Shown: positions 37,352 to 48,772 of the stretch, piece after piece
Numbering within the stretch: the stretch's first letter is position 1
How the letters are laid out: each line of letters starts with the position of its first letter
From: Pyrococcus sp. ST04
Lineage (GTDB): Archaea > Methanobacteriota_B > Thermococci > Thermococcales > Thermococcaceae
Assembly: GCF_000263735.1 (NCBI RefSeq)
Contig: NC_017946.1
Location: 1,672,886 to 1,736,885 of the forward strand
Reading direction: 5' to 3'
DNA length: 64,000 bases
Made by a program: the position numbers and the translations under genes
The notes under the pieces: generated by a model
The model's database searches: none
The model's input: only the letters and a program-made list of their open reading frames with translations
Told to the model about the DNA's origin: nothing

Positions 37352-38256
37352 TGCTGATTAGGGCATTTGTTCCAGCCCATGTCACGGCATTTTTTGTTCC
37401 AGTAATAAGAGAAGATCCCCAACTATCCGGCTCCCTTGGAGCAGGGATAAATTTGGACAAAGGAACGAATGTGTTTCTAAACATTGAAAACGGATTAGAA
37501 AAGCATATCCATGTTGCATTCAATGGAGAGCCTGTAAAGAAGGAAGATGCAAAAATAACGTATCACGTTGCGGAGAAGATAATTCCCAAAAACTTCGTTG
37601 GAGATATAGAAATCTGGCAATATTTCGATTTTCCCAATGGTTATGGTTTTGGGAACAGTGCAGGGGGAGCTCTAGGAACTGCCTTGGTACTAGCCTACAG
37701 ATTTGGGCTAACTCTTCTTGAAGCAGCGAAAATAGCACATGAGGCAGAAGTTACCCACGGTGGAGGCCTAGGAGATGTTGTCTCGCAACTCGTTGGAGGT
37801 GTTGAGATTAGAGTCAAAGCGGGAGGGCCAGGGATAGCAGTTGTAGATAACATTCTAACCGAAGGATATAAGGTCTTTGTAATCCCACTTGGAAGATTGA
37901 GAACAAAGGAAATCCTTGACAGCGAGGTTATTGCAAATATTAGAAGGGCGGGCGAAGAGGCTCTTAAGAACCTATTAAGAAACCCAACTCCTGAGAACTT
38001 AATGAAGACTGCAAAAAACTTTGCGATAGGCACAGGGTTAATGGACGAAGAGCTCTTAGAGATAGCGAGGGAAATCGAAAAGGTAAATTCCCTGCCCGCA
38101 TCAATGATAATGCTTGGGAAAGGTGTGTTCACTCTCGTAAAGGGTGAAGATGTTGAAAAAGTTAAAGGAGTTGTCCAGGAGTTAAACCTCCCCTACGATG
38201 TGGCCAACATATACTGGGGTAAGCCAATAGTTGGGAGGTGGATAGAGAGTGAATAG
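37351..38256 (+). CDS. pantoate kinase (archaeal CoA biosynthesis, GHMP family)
   Basis: A 301-residue GHMP kinase that phosphorylates pantoate to 4-phosphopantoate, the archaeal route to CoA. The N-terminus RAFVPAHVTAFFVPV and the GSLGAGINL motif are typical of the family; the ATP loop GYGFGNSAGGALGTAL is near residues 91-106, and HGGGLGDVVSQLVGG near 132. It overlaps xerA by one base and the following membrane gene by 8, so the block from Toprim to 38464 is one operon. Confidence 0.92.
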   Translation: MLIRAFVPAHVTAFFVPVIREDPQLSGSLGAGINLDKGTNVFLNIENGLEKHIHVAFNGEPVKKEDAKITYHVAEKIIPKNFVGDIEIWQYFDFPNGYGFGNSAGGALGTALVLAYRFGLTLLEAAKIAHEAEVTHGGGLGDVVSQLVGGVEIRVKAGGPGIAVVDNILTEGYKVFVIPLGRLRTKEILDSEVIANIRRAGEEALKNLLRNPTPENLMKTAKNFAIGTGLMDEELLEIAREIEKVNSLPASMIMLGKGVFTLVKGEDVEKVKGVVQELNLPYDVANIYWGKPIVGRWIESE

Positions 38257-38464
38257 GGATATATTCTTTTGGCTAGCTTTAGTTTTTGTTTTTATTTCGG
38301 GATATTTTGGATATAAAAAGAGAAAAGTTGAGGCAACAATAACTGCTGGAATCGCCGGAGGATCGGCGTTAGCATTTGGACTATATGAAAAAATTCCCTG
38401 GATTATAGCGTTTGTATTTGGGCTGATAGCAACAATGGCATTTGAATGGTATAGAAAACGCTAG
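38249..38464 (+). CDS. small membrane protein, 71 aa
   Basis: Two to three hydrophobic stretches ([49 protein letters not shown]) separated by a KKRK loop; it ends WYRKR. Start is GTG 38249 with GGGAGGTG eight bases before. It overlaps the pantoate kinase gene and converges on trm1 with a four-base overlap. Family unknown. Confidence 0.75.
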   Translation: MNRDIFFWLALVFVFISGYFGYKKRKVEATITAGIAGGSALAFGLYEKIPWIIAFVFGLIATMAFEWYRKR

Positions 38465-39600
38465 ATCTTTTTCATAACTTCTACAAATACCTCATAGGGA
38501 GCATCTGTTTTTATACCCGTTGGAGAAAAGTGGGTTCTACTTGCTCTATAACCCATCTGCCAGAGGGCCTTTATTATCTCCCCCAACTTCTTGGTTTCAG
38601 TTTTTATCCTCTTTCCAATGGCATGGGTATCGTAAAATAGGGGGATGTCAAGTTCTTCATGGAGCATGTGAAGTAACTTCAAGGCTGCCCTGGACTTAGC
38701 CAACGGAAAGCCCTCCCTTACTAACTCAAACATCTGAGCTACGATTTCCTCGTTCTTAAGAGGACCAAGCCAAACTGGACCATAAGCGTTTGGCTTAGTT
38801 GGCAGAAAACCCCTCTCTATTTCAAACTTTCCTGTTTTTTCGTCGAAGTATATGTAGCCGAGATTTTCCAAGCTTTCATCTCCTTTCTTCGCCCCATCTC
38901 TAAGCCTGACAAAAGCTCTGAAGTAGTGGTCTTTATAGTATGCGAGAAGAACTTCAATACCTAGGTCATACTTTGCGGCATATCTTGCTATAACGCCAAC
39001 CAGTATTCTCGTCCCGACTTCATGGCAGAGCTCACCCCTGAGTGGAACCGCCAGGTACTTTCTGAGACATGCCTTAGGATGAGCTCCACAGAGGGGAGCG
39101 CCATCCGTCGCTGTCACTCCCAGAATGCCCTTCCTCTTAACGCTTCTCAGAGCCGTATCCAAGAACTCCATTGGGGAACCGAATGGATCCAAGTCTATGA
39201 AATGGAAGTACCTGTGCTTTTCAGCCATAAGCCTGTTGGCGTCATCATGGTTTATCACTATCTTTTTTTCGTTTTCGAGGATAGCCCTACCATTCTCTTC
39301 CAACAGTCTTCCAGAAAAGTTTAGGAGAACGTTCTTTTTCATTAAGTTATATGCCTCCTCACTTATATCATTAAGCCAGATTTCCTCGGCCGGCGTTTCC
39401 AGTGCAAATCTTATTCCTCTAACTCCAGTCGCCGAAAGGGCATCAAGCACGATTTTCGGCTTTAAAACGTTTAAAAGCAATACCACTATATCTCTATTTA
39501 GGGCCATCCTTGGATTATAAAATACTGGAGAGTCATATATGCTTTCAGCTTTTGGGACAAGAATCCTTGCCTTTCCTTCAACAACTTCAAAAAGCTCCAT
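38461..39600 (-). CDS. trm1: tRNA (guanine-26 N2) dimethyltransferase Trm1
   Basis: Forms N2,N2-dimethylguanosine at position 26 of many tRNAs using SAM. The 379-residue protein has [18 protein letters not shown] early, the SAM motif [17 protein letters not shown] near residue 55, the catalytic [15 protein letters not shown] near 135, and the [18 protein letters not shown] region near 160. A C-terminal domain contains [16 protein letters not shown]. The ATG follows GGTGAGAAG. Length fits archaeal Trm1. Confidence 0.97.
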   Translation of the reverse strand: MELFEVVEGKARILVPKAESIYDSPVFYNPRMALNRDIVVLLLNVLKPKIVLDALSATGVRGIRFALETPAEEIWLNDISEEAYNLMKKNVLLNFSGRLLEENGRAILENEKKIVINHDDANRLMAEKHRYFHFIDLDPFGSPMEFLDTALRSVKRKGILGVTATDGAPLCGAHPKACLRKYLAVPLRGELCHEVGTRILVGVIARYAAKYDLGIEVLLAYYKDHYFRAFVRLRDGAKKGDESLENLGYIYFDEKTGKFEIERGFLPTKPNAYGPVWLGPLKNEEIVAQMFELVREGFPLAKSRAALKLLHMLHEELDIPLFYDTHAIGKRIKTETKKLGEIIKALWQMGYRASRTHFSPTGIKTDAPYEVFVEVMKKI

Positions 39601-39624
39601 CTTCTCACCAAAAATAGATTAAGT

Positions 39625-39888
39625 TTAAAGAATCTCAACATAATCTCCGAGAGCCTGGCCTGGAAGGCCTTTTTCGAATCTCGCCCTTACGGCTCCCCTA
39701 GTTCCGTGAACTCTAACTATCTTCCCCTTGAGTACCTTTCCGCTTGGACTCTTCCATATCACGAGCCTTCCGATTAGTTGAGAAGCTTCTTCTCTGCTGT
39801 TAATGTTGAGGGGCTTAATTATCATTACATTAGTGTGCTGGTTCTCTTTGCTTCTTCTATAGCTTAAAACAACTCCCTTTATTCTCAT
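39625..39888 (-). CDS. rpl35ae: ribosomal protein L35Ae (eL33)
   Basis: A protein of the large ribosomal subunit shared by archaea and eukaryotes, 87 residues. The family signature GRVVW-like stretch is present as [20 protein letters not shown], followed by [20 protein letters not shown]. It is upstream of trm1 with a 24-base gap on the same strand, so both may be transcribed together from the promoter in 39889-39950. Confidence 0.95.
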   Translation of the reverse strand: MRIKGVVLSYRRSKENQHTNVMIIKPLNINSREEASQLIGRLVIWKSPSGKVLKGKIVRVHGTRGAVRARFEKGLPGQALGDYVEIL

Positions 39889-40089
39889 CCCTACTCACCG
39901 GCCATACATATTGTTGAGGAGTTTTAAATCTTATTCTTACTTAAACGAAAGACTGTGACCACCTTTTAGATTAACGCTATACGTGAAGCTTTCCTCAATT
40001 TTAAAATCAGGGAAGAGCTTAAAATCTCACCGGGAGTGAGTAAATAACACTTAAGAAGACGTGAAAAGAGGAAAAATCGGGTGAGAAAA
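39889..40089. other. divergent promoter region between L35Ae and GAPDH
   Basis: About 200 bases without a gene. Minus-strand TATA-like TTTAAAACTCC at about 39920 fits L35Ae. On the plus strand TTTTAAAATC at about 39999 and CTTAAAATCTC at about 40019 precede the GAPDH start; either could serve as its TATA box. GGGTGAG at 40079-40085 is the GAPDH ribosome site. Confidence 0.4.
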
Positions 40090-41094
40090 ATGAAAGTCAA
40101 GGTGGGGGTTAATGGTTACGGAACCATAGGGAAAAGGGTTGCCTATGCCGTTATGAAACAGGACGATATGGAGCTTATAGGGGTCACAAAAACAAAGCCA
40201 GACTTTGAAGCTTATAGAGCTAAAGAACTAGGAATTCCAGTCTATGCAGCTAGTGAGGAATTCCTTCCACGCTTCGAGAAGGCTGGGTTCGAAGTAGAGG
40301 GGACACTAAACGACCTCCTTGAAAAAGTTGACGTCATAGTTGATGCAACTCCAGGAGGTATGGGAGCGAAGAACAAACCACTATACGAAAAAGCCGGTGT
40401 TAAGGCTGTTTTTCAAGGAGGAGAGAAGGCTGATGTGGCAGAAGTATCCTTCGTTGCCCAAGCCAACTATGAAAAGGCTTTGGGAAAGGACTACGTTAGG
40501 GTAGTTTCATGCAATACTACTGGACTTGTGAGAACTCTGAGTGCAATCCAAGAATACATAGACTACGTATACGCTGTTATGATCAGGAGGGCTGCAGATC
40601 CAAACGATATAAAGAGAGGCCCAATAAATGCTATAAAGCCCTCGGTAACAGTTCCTTCCCACCACGGACCAGACGTTCAAACTGTTATTCCAATAAACAT
40701 AGAAACATCTGCATTCGTTGTTCCAACAACTATAATGCATGTGCACTCTATAATGGTTGAACTCAAGAAGCCAATAGAGGCTAAAGACGTTATCAACATT
40801 TTCGAAAGCACAACTAGAGTTCTCCTCTTTGAAAAGGAGAAAGGCTTCGAGAGCACGGCTCAGCTTATAGAGTTTGCAAGGGATCTCCACAGGGAATGGA
40901 ACAACCTGTATGAGATAGCCGTATGGAAAGAAAGCGTAAGCGTTAGGAATGGAAGGTTATTCTACATTCAGGCAGTTCATCAGGAGAGCGATGTTATTCC
41001 CGAGAACATAGATGCTATAAGGGCAATGTTCGAGCTCGCGGATAAGTGGGAAAGCATCAGAAAGACCAACAAGAGTCTTGGAATTCTCAAGTGA
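40090..41094 (+). CDS. gap: glyceraldehyde-3-phosphate dehydrogenase (phosphorylating, archaeal type)
   Basis: Archaeal class II GAPDH of 334 residues. In Pyrococcus it works mainly in gluconeogenesis, since glycolysis uses the ferredoxin enzyme GAPOR. The Rossmann motif [13 protein letters not shown] is at residues 6-18, the active-site Cys in [12 protein letters not shown] near 140, and [13 protein letters not shown] near 192. ATG 40090 is used; GTG 40081 is in frame but overlaps the GGGTGAG ribosome site. The small gene that follows resembles a Family 4 encapsulin, a known neighbour of GAPDH in Thermococcales. Confidence 0.97.
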   Translation: MKVKVGVNGYGTIGKRVAYAVMKQDDMELIGVTKTKPDFEAYRAKELGIPVYAASEEFLPRFEKAGFEVEGTLNDLLEKVDVIVDATPGGMGAKNKPLYEKAGVKAVFQGGEKADVAEVSFVAQANYEKALGKDYVRVVSCNTTGLVRTLSAIQEYIDYVYAVMIRRAADPNDIKRGPINAIKPSVTVPSHHGPDVQTVIPINIETSAFVVPTTIMHVHSIMVELKKPIEAKDVINIFESTTRVLLFEKEKGFESTAQLIEFARDLHREWNNLYEIAVWKESVSVRNGRLFYIQAVHQESDVIPENIDAIRAMFELADKWESIRKTNKSLGILK

Positions 41095-41179
41095 TACCTC
41101 CTCTGGGATACATATTTTTTGTATTTTTCATAAATTATTTTAAGGTCTCAATGATAATCTATTTTTGCGAGTGAGGGAG

Positions 41180-41503
41180 ATGGGGAACTTACCAAAAGGT
41201 CTCAGCAACCAGCTTATAGATCTCATTACCGCAGCAATAAACGAACTTAAAGAAGATGGACTCGAGCCAGACATAATGCTAGTCGGACCGGAGTTTAAGA
41301 ATTATATAACGCCGGATATACTGGCAATAATAAACCTCAAAATATACGAGATCAAAGAACTTGGGGCAGATGCTGTTATTGCAGACTCCAAATATCTTGG
41401 GCAACTTAAGAAAGCTTCGAAGAGAATTTCAATAGAGCCGCTTCTTCAAGAGGAAGAATGGGAAGAAATAATAAAGCAACTTCCAGAGATCACTGAAGAG
41501 TGA
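41180..41503 (+). CDS. putative Family 4 (A-domain) encapsulin-like protein
   Basis: A 107-residue soluble protein. The central part, [20 protein letters not shown] then [20 protein letters not shown] and [14 protein letters not shown], resembles the A-domain of HK97-fold encapsulin shell proteins (strand-helix pattern with VGPEF and [10 protein letters not shown]). I recall that Family 4 encapsulins of hyperthermophilic archaea consist of this domain alone and sit next to GAPDH, hydrogenase or DeoC genes. It lies 85 bases downstream of gap. ATG 41180 is used; TTG 41165 is in frame. The shell or binding function here is inference. Confidence 0.62.
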   Translation: MGNLPKGLSNQLIDLITAAINELKEDGLEPDIMLVGPEFKNYITPDILAIINLKIYEIKELGADAVIADSKYLGQLKKASKRISIEPLLQEEEWEEIIKQLPEITEE

Positions 41504-42089
41504 GGATATTTTCAAGCCTCCTTCTTAAGATATATCCAAGTCCTCCTCCTATTATTATCCCTGAAACTGCTTGCACAGTATCGTTGTATAATTCTCCAAG
41601 GGCTCCAGCAGGTCCATACAGTAGATATGCAACGCTAACGTAGCCAACAACCATAACGAGTCCTCCGAGTGTAGTTGCAAGCAATACTCTGGCATAGCTC
41701 GCATTGTCCTTCGTAATGTATCCGACGACGATTCCTTCAGTACCCTTGATTATCAGTGTAAACAAGGCCCAAGAAGGATACCCTATAAGATCAGCCATTG
41801 CTGACCCTACTCCGCCTGCGAATCCTCCAACTAGTGGGCCGAAGAGAACTGCTGTCAGCATTATCATTATGTCGCCAAAGTTTAGATAGCCCTGCGAAGC
41901 AGGGATTGGTATTCTGATTATCATCGTTGTTACAGTAACCAAAGCCGCCATTATAGCCGATACTGCAAGAGTTTTTACAACTCTGAACTTCTCCCTATTT
42001 ACGAATATGTAGCCAAAATAAACTATAGCCACCATCACCACTATCGCCTTAAAGTACGGAACATAAGCCTCAAGCGTGGCCTCATCCAT
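41490..42089 (-). CDS. ECF transporter S component (substrate-binding membrane subunit)
   Basis: A 199-residue membrane protein with about six hydrophobic segments. The pattern [16 protein letters not shown]...[38 protein letters not shown] is that of ECF S components, where the AxxxA motif contacts the T protein. Its vitamin or precursor substrate cannot be told. Start at ATG 42089, with GGTGAG before it. It overlaps the 3' end of the encapsulin-like gene by 14 bases and is divergent from thiL, which makes a thiamine-related substrate possible. Confidence 0.82.
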   Translation of the reverse strand: MDEATLEAYVPYFKAIVVMVAIVYFGYIFVNREKFRVVKTLAVSAIMAALVTVTTMIIRIPIPASQGYLNFGDIMIMLTAVLFGPLVGGFAGGVGSAMADLIGYPSWALFTLIIKGTEGIVVGYITKDNASYARVLLATTLGGLVMVVGYVSVAYLLYGPAGALGELYNDTVQAVSGIIIGGGLGYILRRRLENILTLQ

Positions 42090-42156
42090 CGGGCTCACCT
42101 AATGAACTAAAGCCTTGAGCATAAATATAAAGGTTAAGCTTGATAAGGTGACCGAG

Positions 42157-43083
42157 ATGAAAGAGGAAGAGATAATATTGCTATTCAAATCAGAATTCTC
42201 TAAAGTTGGAAACATCCTTGGAGATGATGCTGGTTATACAAGAATTGGGGATAAGTGGCTTATCATAACGGCAGACATGCTCGTTTGGAGAACAGACATT
42301 CCAGACTTCATGACTCCAAGAGAGGCCGGGAAAAAAGTTGTAACTATGAACATGAGCGACATTGCCGCGATGGGGGCTAGGCCAATAGGATTCTTTTTTT
42401 CCCTAGGAATCCCTAAGGACACCGATGATAAAACCCTCAGAGGTATAGCAAGAGGAATAAGAGAAGGTGTGGAGGAGTATGGAGTAGAAATACTTAGTGG
42501 GGACACTAATGACTCTCTCGAGATTATAATAGATGGAGGTGCCATAGGTATCGGGGAGAGGTTATTACTAAGGAGCGGAGCAAAGCCAGGAGATCTTGTC
42601 TGCGTTACCGGAGATTTAGGAAGACCCCTTCTTGCCCTAGCACTTTGGCTTAAAGGGGAGAAAATCCCAAAGGAAGTCGCCGAGAAAGTTAAGAATCCAA
42701 AGGCTAGGGTGAAGGAAGGCCTCAAACTCGCAAAGTATGCTACATCAGCTATTGACATAAGCGATGGCCTATCAAAAGAATTATGGGAGATATCAAGAAA
42801 AAGTAACGTAAAGATCATAATAGATCCCGCTAACCTCCCCATTCATCCAAGGGTTCTTGAAATCGCTAAAGATCCCGTAAGAATGGCACTTGCAAGTGGT
42901 GAAGAGTTCGAGCTTGTGTTCACAGTACCAAAAGACGAAGTTGAAAGCATAGATCTGGACTTCACTATAATAGGGGAAGTAAAGGAGGGGCAAGGGGTTT
43001 ATATAAAGGAGAAAGGCAAGATTAAAGAGCTCCCAATTCTTGGGTGGGAGCATTTCACACATCATTCGGAACTCTATATTTAG
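42157..43083 (+). CDS. thiL: thiamine-monophosphate kinase
   Basis: ThiL phosphorylates thiamine monophosphate to the active diphosphate. The 308-residue protein has the AIR-synthase fold motifs: ILGDDAGYTRIG at about residues 18-29, the Asp-rich ITADMLVWRTD, NMSDIAAMGARP near 60, LSGDTNDS near 115, and ISDGLSKELWEI near 202. ATG 42157 is used with GGTGACCGAG before it; upstream in-frame codons are within the promoter. The next gene follows after 12 bases. Confidence 0.95.
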   Translation: MKEEEIILLFKSEFSKVGNILGDDAGYTRIGDKWLIITADMLVWRTDIPDFMTPREAGKKVVTMNMSDIAAMGARPIGFFFSLGIPKDTDDKTLRGIARGIREGVEEYGVEILSGDTNDSLEIIIDGGAIGIGERLLLRSGAKPGDLVCVTGDLGRPLLALALWLKGEKIPKEVAEKVKNPKARVKEGLKLAKYATSAIDISDGLSKELWEISRKSNVKIIIDPANLPIHPRVLEIAKDPVRMALASGEEFELVFTVPKDEVESIDLDFTIIGEVKEGQGVYIKEKGKIKELPILGWEHFTHHSELYI

Positions 43084-43095
43084 GAGAGGGTTAAG

Positions 43096-43614
43096 ATGCT
43101 CACAATAAGAGAGTTTACAGTAAAAGCGAAAAAGATATACATAGGGACAATATGGGATAAAAGGATACTCGGAATAGCGTTCTCCCTTGATGGTCGAAAA
43201 TTCTTAGAGGACAGGATTCAAAATCTAGCGGAATTCTTGAGAAAGAGGGGTGTGAGAGTAAAGTTAAACACGAAAGACTCAGAATATCCAGAGTTAGTAT
43301 ACCAAACACTCGTAGGTAGAATTGAAAACCACGAAATGCTAGATAAACTCTCATTTTTGGGAGTGACACCCTTTGAGAGAAGGGTTTACGAGTGGCTTGT
43401 GAAAAACGTTAAAAGGGGACAGGTTGTAACGTATGGCGAGCTTGCTAAAGCTCTTGAGACCTCCCCAAGGGCCATAGGAAACGCAATGAAAAGAAACCCA
43501 TACCCAATTGTAGTTCCCTGCCATAGAGTCATAAGTAGGAAGAACCCTTTCATGTATACCCCAAAGCCAGAATACAAAAAGTTCCTGCTGGAGGTGGAAG
43601 GATGGATAAATTAA
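43096..43614 (+). CDS. ogt: methylated-DNA-protein cysteine methyltransferase (O6-methylguanine repair)
   Basis: A suicide repair protein of 172 residues that takes the alkyl group from O6-methylguanine onto its own cysteine. The active site IVVPCHRVISR is at about residues 137-147, the DNA-binding helix-turn-helix with the Arg finger is GELAKALETSPRAIGNAMKR, and the N-terminal domain is archaeal in style. It lies 12 bases after thiL and overlaps the next gene by 13 bases, so they share a transcript. Confidence 0.95.
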   Translation: MLTIREFTVKAKKIYIGTIWDKRILGIAFSLDGRKFLEDRIQNLAEFLRKRGVRVKLNTKDSEYPELVYQTLVGRIENHEMLDKLSFLGVTPFERRVYEWLVKNVKRGQVVTYGELAKALETSPRAIGNAMKRNPYPIVVPCHRVISRKNPFMYTPKPEYKKFLLEVEGWIN

Positions 43615-44630
43615 AACTTTACATTGCACTATTTATTGCGATTATCTTGGGAATAGCGGGATTTATAGTATGGAAGTGGGGATTCTGGATGCTGATAAGA
43701 ATAATCCTCAGTCTAGGATTTCTAGGATTGACACTGATGCTAGGATTCTTTTTGGCATTGACGATATATGCTGAAAGCTGGAAGTACGCCTTAATGCTGC
43801 TACCCTTCACCGCAATATCTGCCTACGGAACATACCTTTCATTCACATGGCAGAAGCTCAAGATAGTCGGAGGAATTATAGCATTCTTCATAATAGCCGT
43901 TGCATTTGGAATATGGTACATCAGCGAGCCTGATTTAAGCTTAGCCGACAGATTTAGATCCGCAGAGAAACTTGAAAAGATGGGAAGGTATAAGCAGGCG
44001 GCTAGAAAATACGAAAAGGCAGGAAATTACAAAAAGGCAGCAGAAATGTATCTAAAACTTGGATGGATGGAGAGCGCGGCTTGGGCCTATGAAAAAGCTG
44101 GAGAATATGCAAAGGCTGCAGAGCTCTATGAGCAACTCTACGAGAAGGAGAAGGACACTTACTATCTCAAAGAAGCCCATGAGTACTGGAAGAAGGCCGG
44201 AAACATGGAGAGAGCTGCCAGGGCATTAGAAAGATATGCAGAGGAAGAACCTTGGTTCTGGGAGGATGTGGCAAAGTTATACGAGGAACTCGGCAATGAA
44301 GAAAAGGCAAGAGAGGCATGGGAGAAGGCCCTAGAATACTACATGAAAGAGGCACAAGAAGAAGGAGTCTTCTGGGAAGATGTTGGAAATATAGCTAGAA
44401 AACTTGGAAAAGAAGATCTAGCAAGGGAAGCTTATCAAAAGTTCCTAGAATACTGCCTTAAGGAGGCTGAAGAAGACCCAATGTGGTGGAAGCACGTTGC
44501 TGAGGCTTATGAATATCTTGGCGAAAAGGAGAAGGCAGAAGAAGCAAGAAAGAAGTACGAGGAATACAGGCAGAAAATTATGAAGGCAAATGAAGAAACT
44601 TCTCACTTCCCAGAAGATAAGAAGGATTGA
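43602..44630 (+). CDS. membrane-anchored TPR-repeat protein
   Basis: A 342-residue protein. Three to four hydrophobic segments cover residues 5-110. The rest is a run of TPR-like helix pairs of about 34 residues (YKQAARKYEKAGNYKKAAEMY, WMESAAWAYEKAGEYAKAAELY, then four more), two of them holding a WFWEDVAKLYEELGNEEKA-type unit. TPR arrays bind other proteins; the anchored form suggests a scaffold at the membrane. GGAGGTGGAAGG precedes the ATG inside ogt. Partner unknown. Confidence 0.87.
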   Translation: MDKLKLYIALFIAIILGIAGFIVWKWGFWMLIRIILSLGFLGLTLMLGFFLALTIYAESWKYALMLLPFTAISAYGTYLSFTWQKLKIVGGIIAFFIIAVAFGIWYISEPDLSLADRFRSAEKLEKMGRYKQAARKYEKAGNYKKAAEMYLKLGWMESAAWAYEKAGEYAKAAELYEQLYEKEKDTYYLKEAHEYWKKAGNMERAARALERYAEEEPWFWEDVAKLYEELGNEEKAREAWEKALEYYMKEAQEEGVFWEDVGNIARKLGKEDLAREAYQKFLEYCLKEAEEDPMWWKHVAEAYEYLGEKEKAEEARKKYEEYRQKIMKANEETSHFPEDKKD

Positions 44631-44654
44631 ATTTTTATATCCTCTTTTACTTAA

Positions 44655-44880
44655 TTTTATATGCCCCCGCAAGCGAGGGCTTGGCCGATTCTTAATGAGG
44701 CCAGGTGCGATGCGGGGGCAACAGCCCGGCCTCAGCGAGGTCCCCTCGGGAGGTGCCTTCCGCGTCACGGAGTGCCGTGACCGGGGGTAACCCTGGCCGG
44801 GCACAGGCCCGTCTGGGTTAACCCGCCCGAGCGTGGCTCAGGCCTCCGATGAGGGCGGGAGTTACGGGCGGGCCACATAC
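44655..44880 (+). ncRNA. three-hairpin H/ACA guide RNA
   Basis: A strongly GC-rich block in an A/T-rich genome. Three hairpins each end in ACA. Hairpin 1: stem TGCCCCCGCA (44662-44671) with TGCGGGGGCA (44711-44720), ACA at 44721-44723. Hairpin 2: GCCCGGCC (44724-44731) with GGCCGGGC (44795-44802), ACA at 44803-44805. Hairpin 3: GGCCCG (44806-44811) with CGGGCC (44869-44874), ACA at 44875-44877; its upper stem CCCGCCC...GGGCGGG carries a K-turn (GA and GATGA). A TATA box at about 44632-44640 fits. Such RNAs guide pseudouridylation; a three-unit one is known in P. abyssi (Pab35, from memory). Confidence 0.82.
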
Positions 44881-44899
44881 AGCAAAAAAGGTGATGATA

Positions 44900-45514
44900 A
44901 TGATACGCTTTGTTCTCGATACGAGCATTTTCGTAAACCCTGACGTGCGAAAAAAGTTTGGGGATAACCCAACTGAAGCAATGAAGGCTTTCCTAGACTA
45001 TGCAGAGAAGCTCTTCGGGAAAGTTGAATTCTACATGCCACCAGGGATATACAGAGAGGTTATGCACTTCATTGAAGAGGAAGAAGTGTCACCCGAGCTG
45101 GAACTTTATATCATAAAAAAGCCGCCAAACGTCCATGATATAAAGATTCCAGCGTTTGTTGTTTACGAGCTGATAGAAGACATAAGAAGGAGGGTTGACA
45201 AAGGCCTCAGAGTTGCCGAAAAGGCAGTTAGGGAAAGCGTACTCGACACTGAAAACGTTGACAAAATAATTCAAAAGCTAAGAAGGAATTACAGAAAAGC
45301 CTTAAGAGAAGGGATCCTAGACAGCAAGGAGGATTTTGAACTGATTCTCCTAGCAAAAGAATTGGATGGAATAATAGTATCTGCAGACGTTGGGATTTTG
45401 ACATGGGCAGAGAAGATGGGAATAAAGTGGGTTGACGCATTCAAATTCAAAGAAGTTCTTGATGAGTTGGTAGAAAAGTTTAGTAGCGGAAAAGAAGCCA
45501 AACTTAGGAAATAA
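44900..45514 (+). CDS. PIN-domain protein (RNA ligase partner family)
   Basis: A 204-residue protein with a PIN nuclease-like domain: the first Asp in RFVLDTSIFVNPDVRK at residues 3-18 and later acidic residues in SKEDFELILLAKELDGIIVSADVGILTWAEKMG. It matches the COG1458 family annotated as RNA ligase partner, found near RNA ligase genes in some archaea; no ligase is in this window. ATG 44900 is used because AAAGGTGATGATA precedes it; longer starts would run through the H/ACA RNA. Substrate unknown. Confidence 0.85.
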   Translation: MIRFVLDTSIFVNPDVRKKFGDNPTEAMKAFLDYAEKLFGKVEFYMPPGIYREVMHFIEEEEVSPELELYIIKKPPNVHDIKIPAFVVYELIEDIRRRVDKGLRVAEKAVRESVLDTENVDKIIQKLRRNYRKALREGILDSKEDFELILLAKELDGIIVSADVGILTWAEKMGIKWVDAFKFKEVLDELVEKFSSGKEAKLRK

Positions 45515-45614
45515 CAGCAGCCATACTCTGTTCTAATTAACAAAAATAAAGTCCACCTTGAAACAGAATTAGCAGAAAAGTCAGAAGTGAAAGTGAAAAG
45601 GAAAGGAAGTAAGT

Positions 45615-45896
45615 TCAGATCTTCCTCTCAAGAACGATCTCAATTGTTGAGGTGTTTGTAGTCCTACCATCTGCGGTTGGGAGCTCCTCAGTGCCGATCT
45701 TAATGTCCTTAACATCAACAGTGTCCTTGAGGAACCTGTTCCTGACTATCTCTGCAACATCAACTGCCCTGCTAATAGCCCTACCACGGGCCTTTATAAC
45801 GACCTCCTTTGCACCCTCGTTGAACTGGGTTATCACAGCAAGGACATAGTTCATAACAGGCTTCTTTCCAATGTAAACAACGTGCTCCTCAGTCAT
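45615..45896 (-). CDS. albA: DNA/RNA-binding chromatin protein Alba
   Basis: A 93-residue dimeric protein that coats DNA and also binds RNA. The family start [20 protein letters not shown] is present, with the conserved basic loop [21 protein letters not shown] second conserved strand is [34 protein letters not shown] precedes the ATG. It stands in its own unit and is expected to be abundant; strand-minus promoter elements are in 45900-45960. Confidence 0.97.
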   Translation of the reverse strand: MTEEHVVYIGKKPVMNYVLAVITQFNEGAKEVVIKARGRAISRAVDVAEIVRNRFLKDTVDVKDIKIGTEELPTADGRTTNTSTIEIVLERKI

Positions 45897-45964
45897 CTCT
45901 TGACACCTCCTGCTTTTTTGTCATCATCCGAATGCTTATGTTAAGTTAAATACTTTTCGGTTAT

Positions 45965-46210
45965 TCAGCTCTCTCCTTCAATTTCTATGACCTTAACATT
46001 AATTGGCAACTCCCTAAGTTCATTAACCATTCTCTCAGCGGCTTTCTGAGACCTTGTGAGCATAACGAAAGCCACATCTCCCTTGTATCTAGCTTCAGTG
46101 AAACTTATCACGTCTCCTCTTGCTATTCCATAACCAATGGCTTTCCTAACTTCATCTTCATACTTCTTAACGAACTTTTCAGGAATGCTAAGAAGTACTC
46201 CATAAATCAT
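45965..46210 (-). CDS. conserved hypothetical protein, 81 aa
   Basis: A small soluble protein (MIYGVLLSIPEKFVKKYEDE...KVIEIEGES) with an alternating beta-alpha pattern, like a ferredoxin-like fold. GGAGGTGAAAAA before the ATG is a strong ribosome site. It lies 33 bases downstream of VAT on the same strand and could be part of that transcript. I do not recognise its function. Confidence 0.75.
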   Translation of the reverse strand: MIYGVLLSIPEKFVKKYEDEVRKAIGYGIARGDVISFTEARYKGDVAFVMLTRSQKAAERMVNELRELPINVKVIEIEGES

Positions 46211-46243
46211 TTTTTCACCTCCAAAAAAGAAATTGTAAAGACA

Positions 46244-48634
<2,391 letters not shown>

Positions 48635-48656
48635 TTTCCTCACCTCAACTTTTTCT

Positions 48657-48675
48657 TTACCAATGGTTACTAAAA
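48657..48675 (-). promoter_or_regulatory. Phr-type heat-shock operator before VAT
   Basis: Minus strand TTTTAGTAACCATTGGTAA, directly downstream of TATA box TTTATAAA (48685-48692) in the context CGAAAACTTTATAAACCCC. The same arrangement occurs before hsp20. In P. furiosus the repressor Phr is known to control both an AAA+ ATPase gene and hsp20 at such sites. Confidence 0.8.
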
Positions 48676-48772
48676 TATGAGGGGTTTATAAAGTTTTCGA
48701 TAGAGTGGAGGTTTATAACAAAAGAAAATATGAGCTATTTCAGAATAGTGTGGAAAATTTAGAAGGTAGAAA

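Noticed and set aside
44630..44880. 7S RNA or RNase P RNA in the GC-rich block
   Set aside because: The block is too short and lacks their conserved motifs; three stems each ending in ACA fit H/ACA RNA instead.
44849..44899. A longer start for the PIN-domain gene at 44849
   Set aside because: It would read through the third H/ACA hairpin; a strong GGTGATGATA ribosome site stands before the ATG at 44900.
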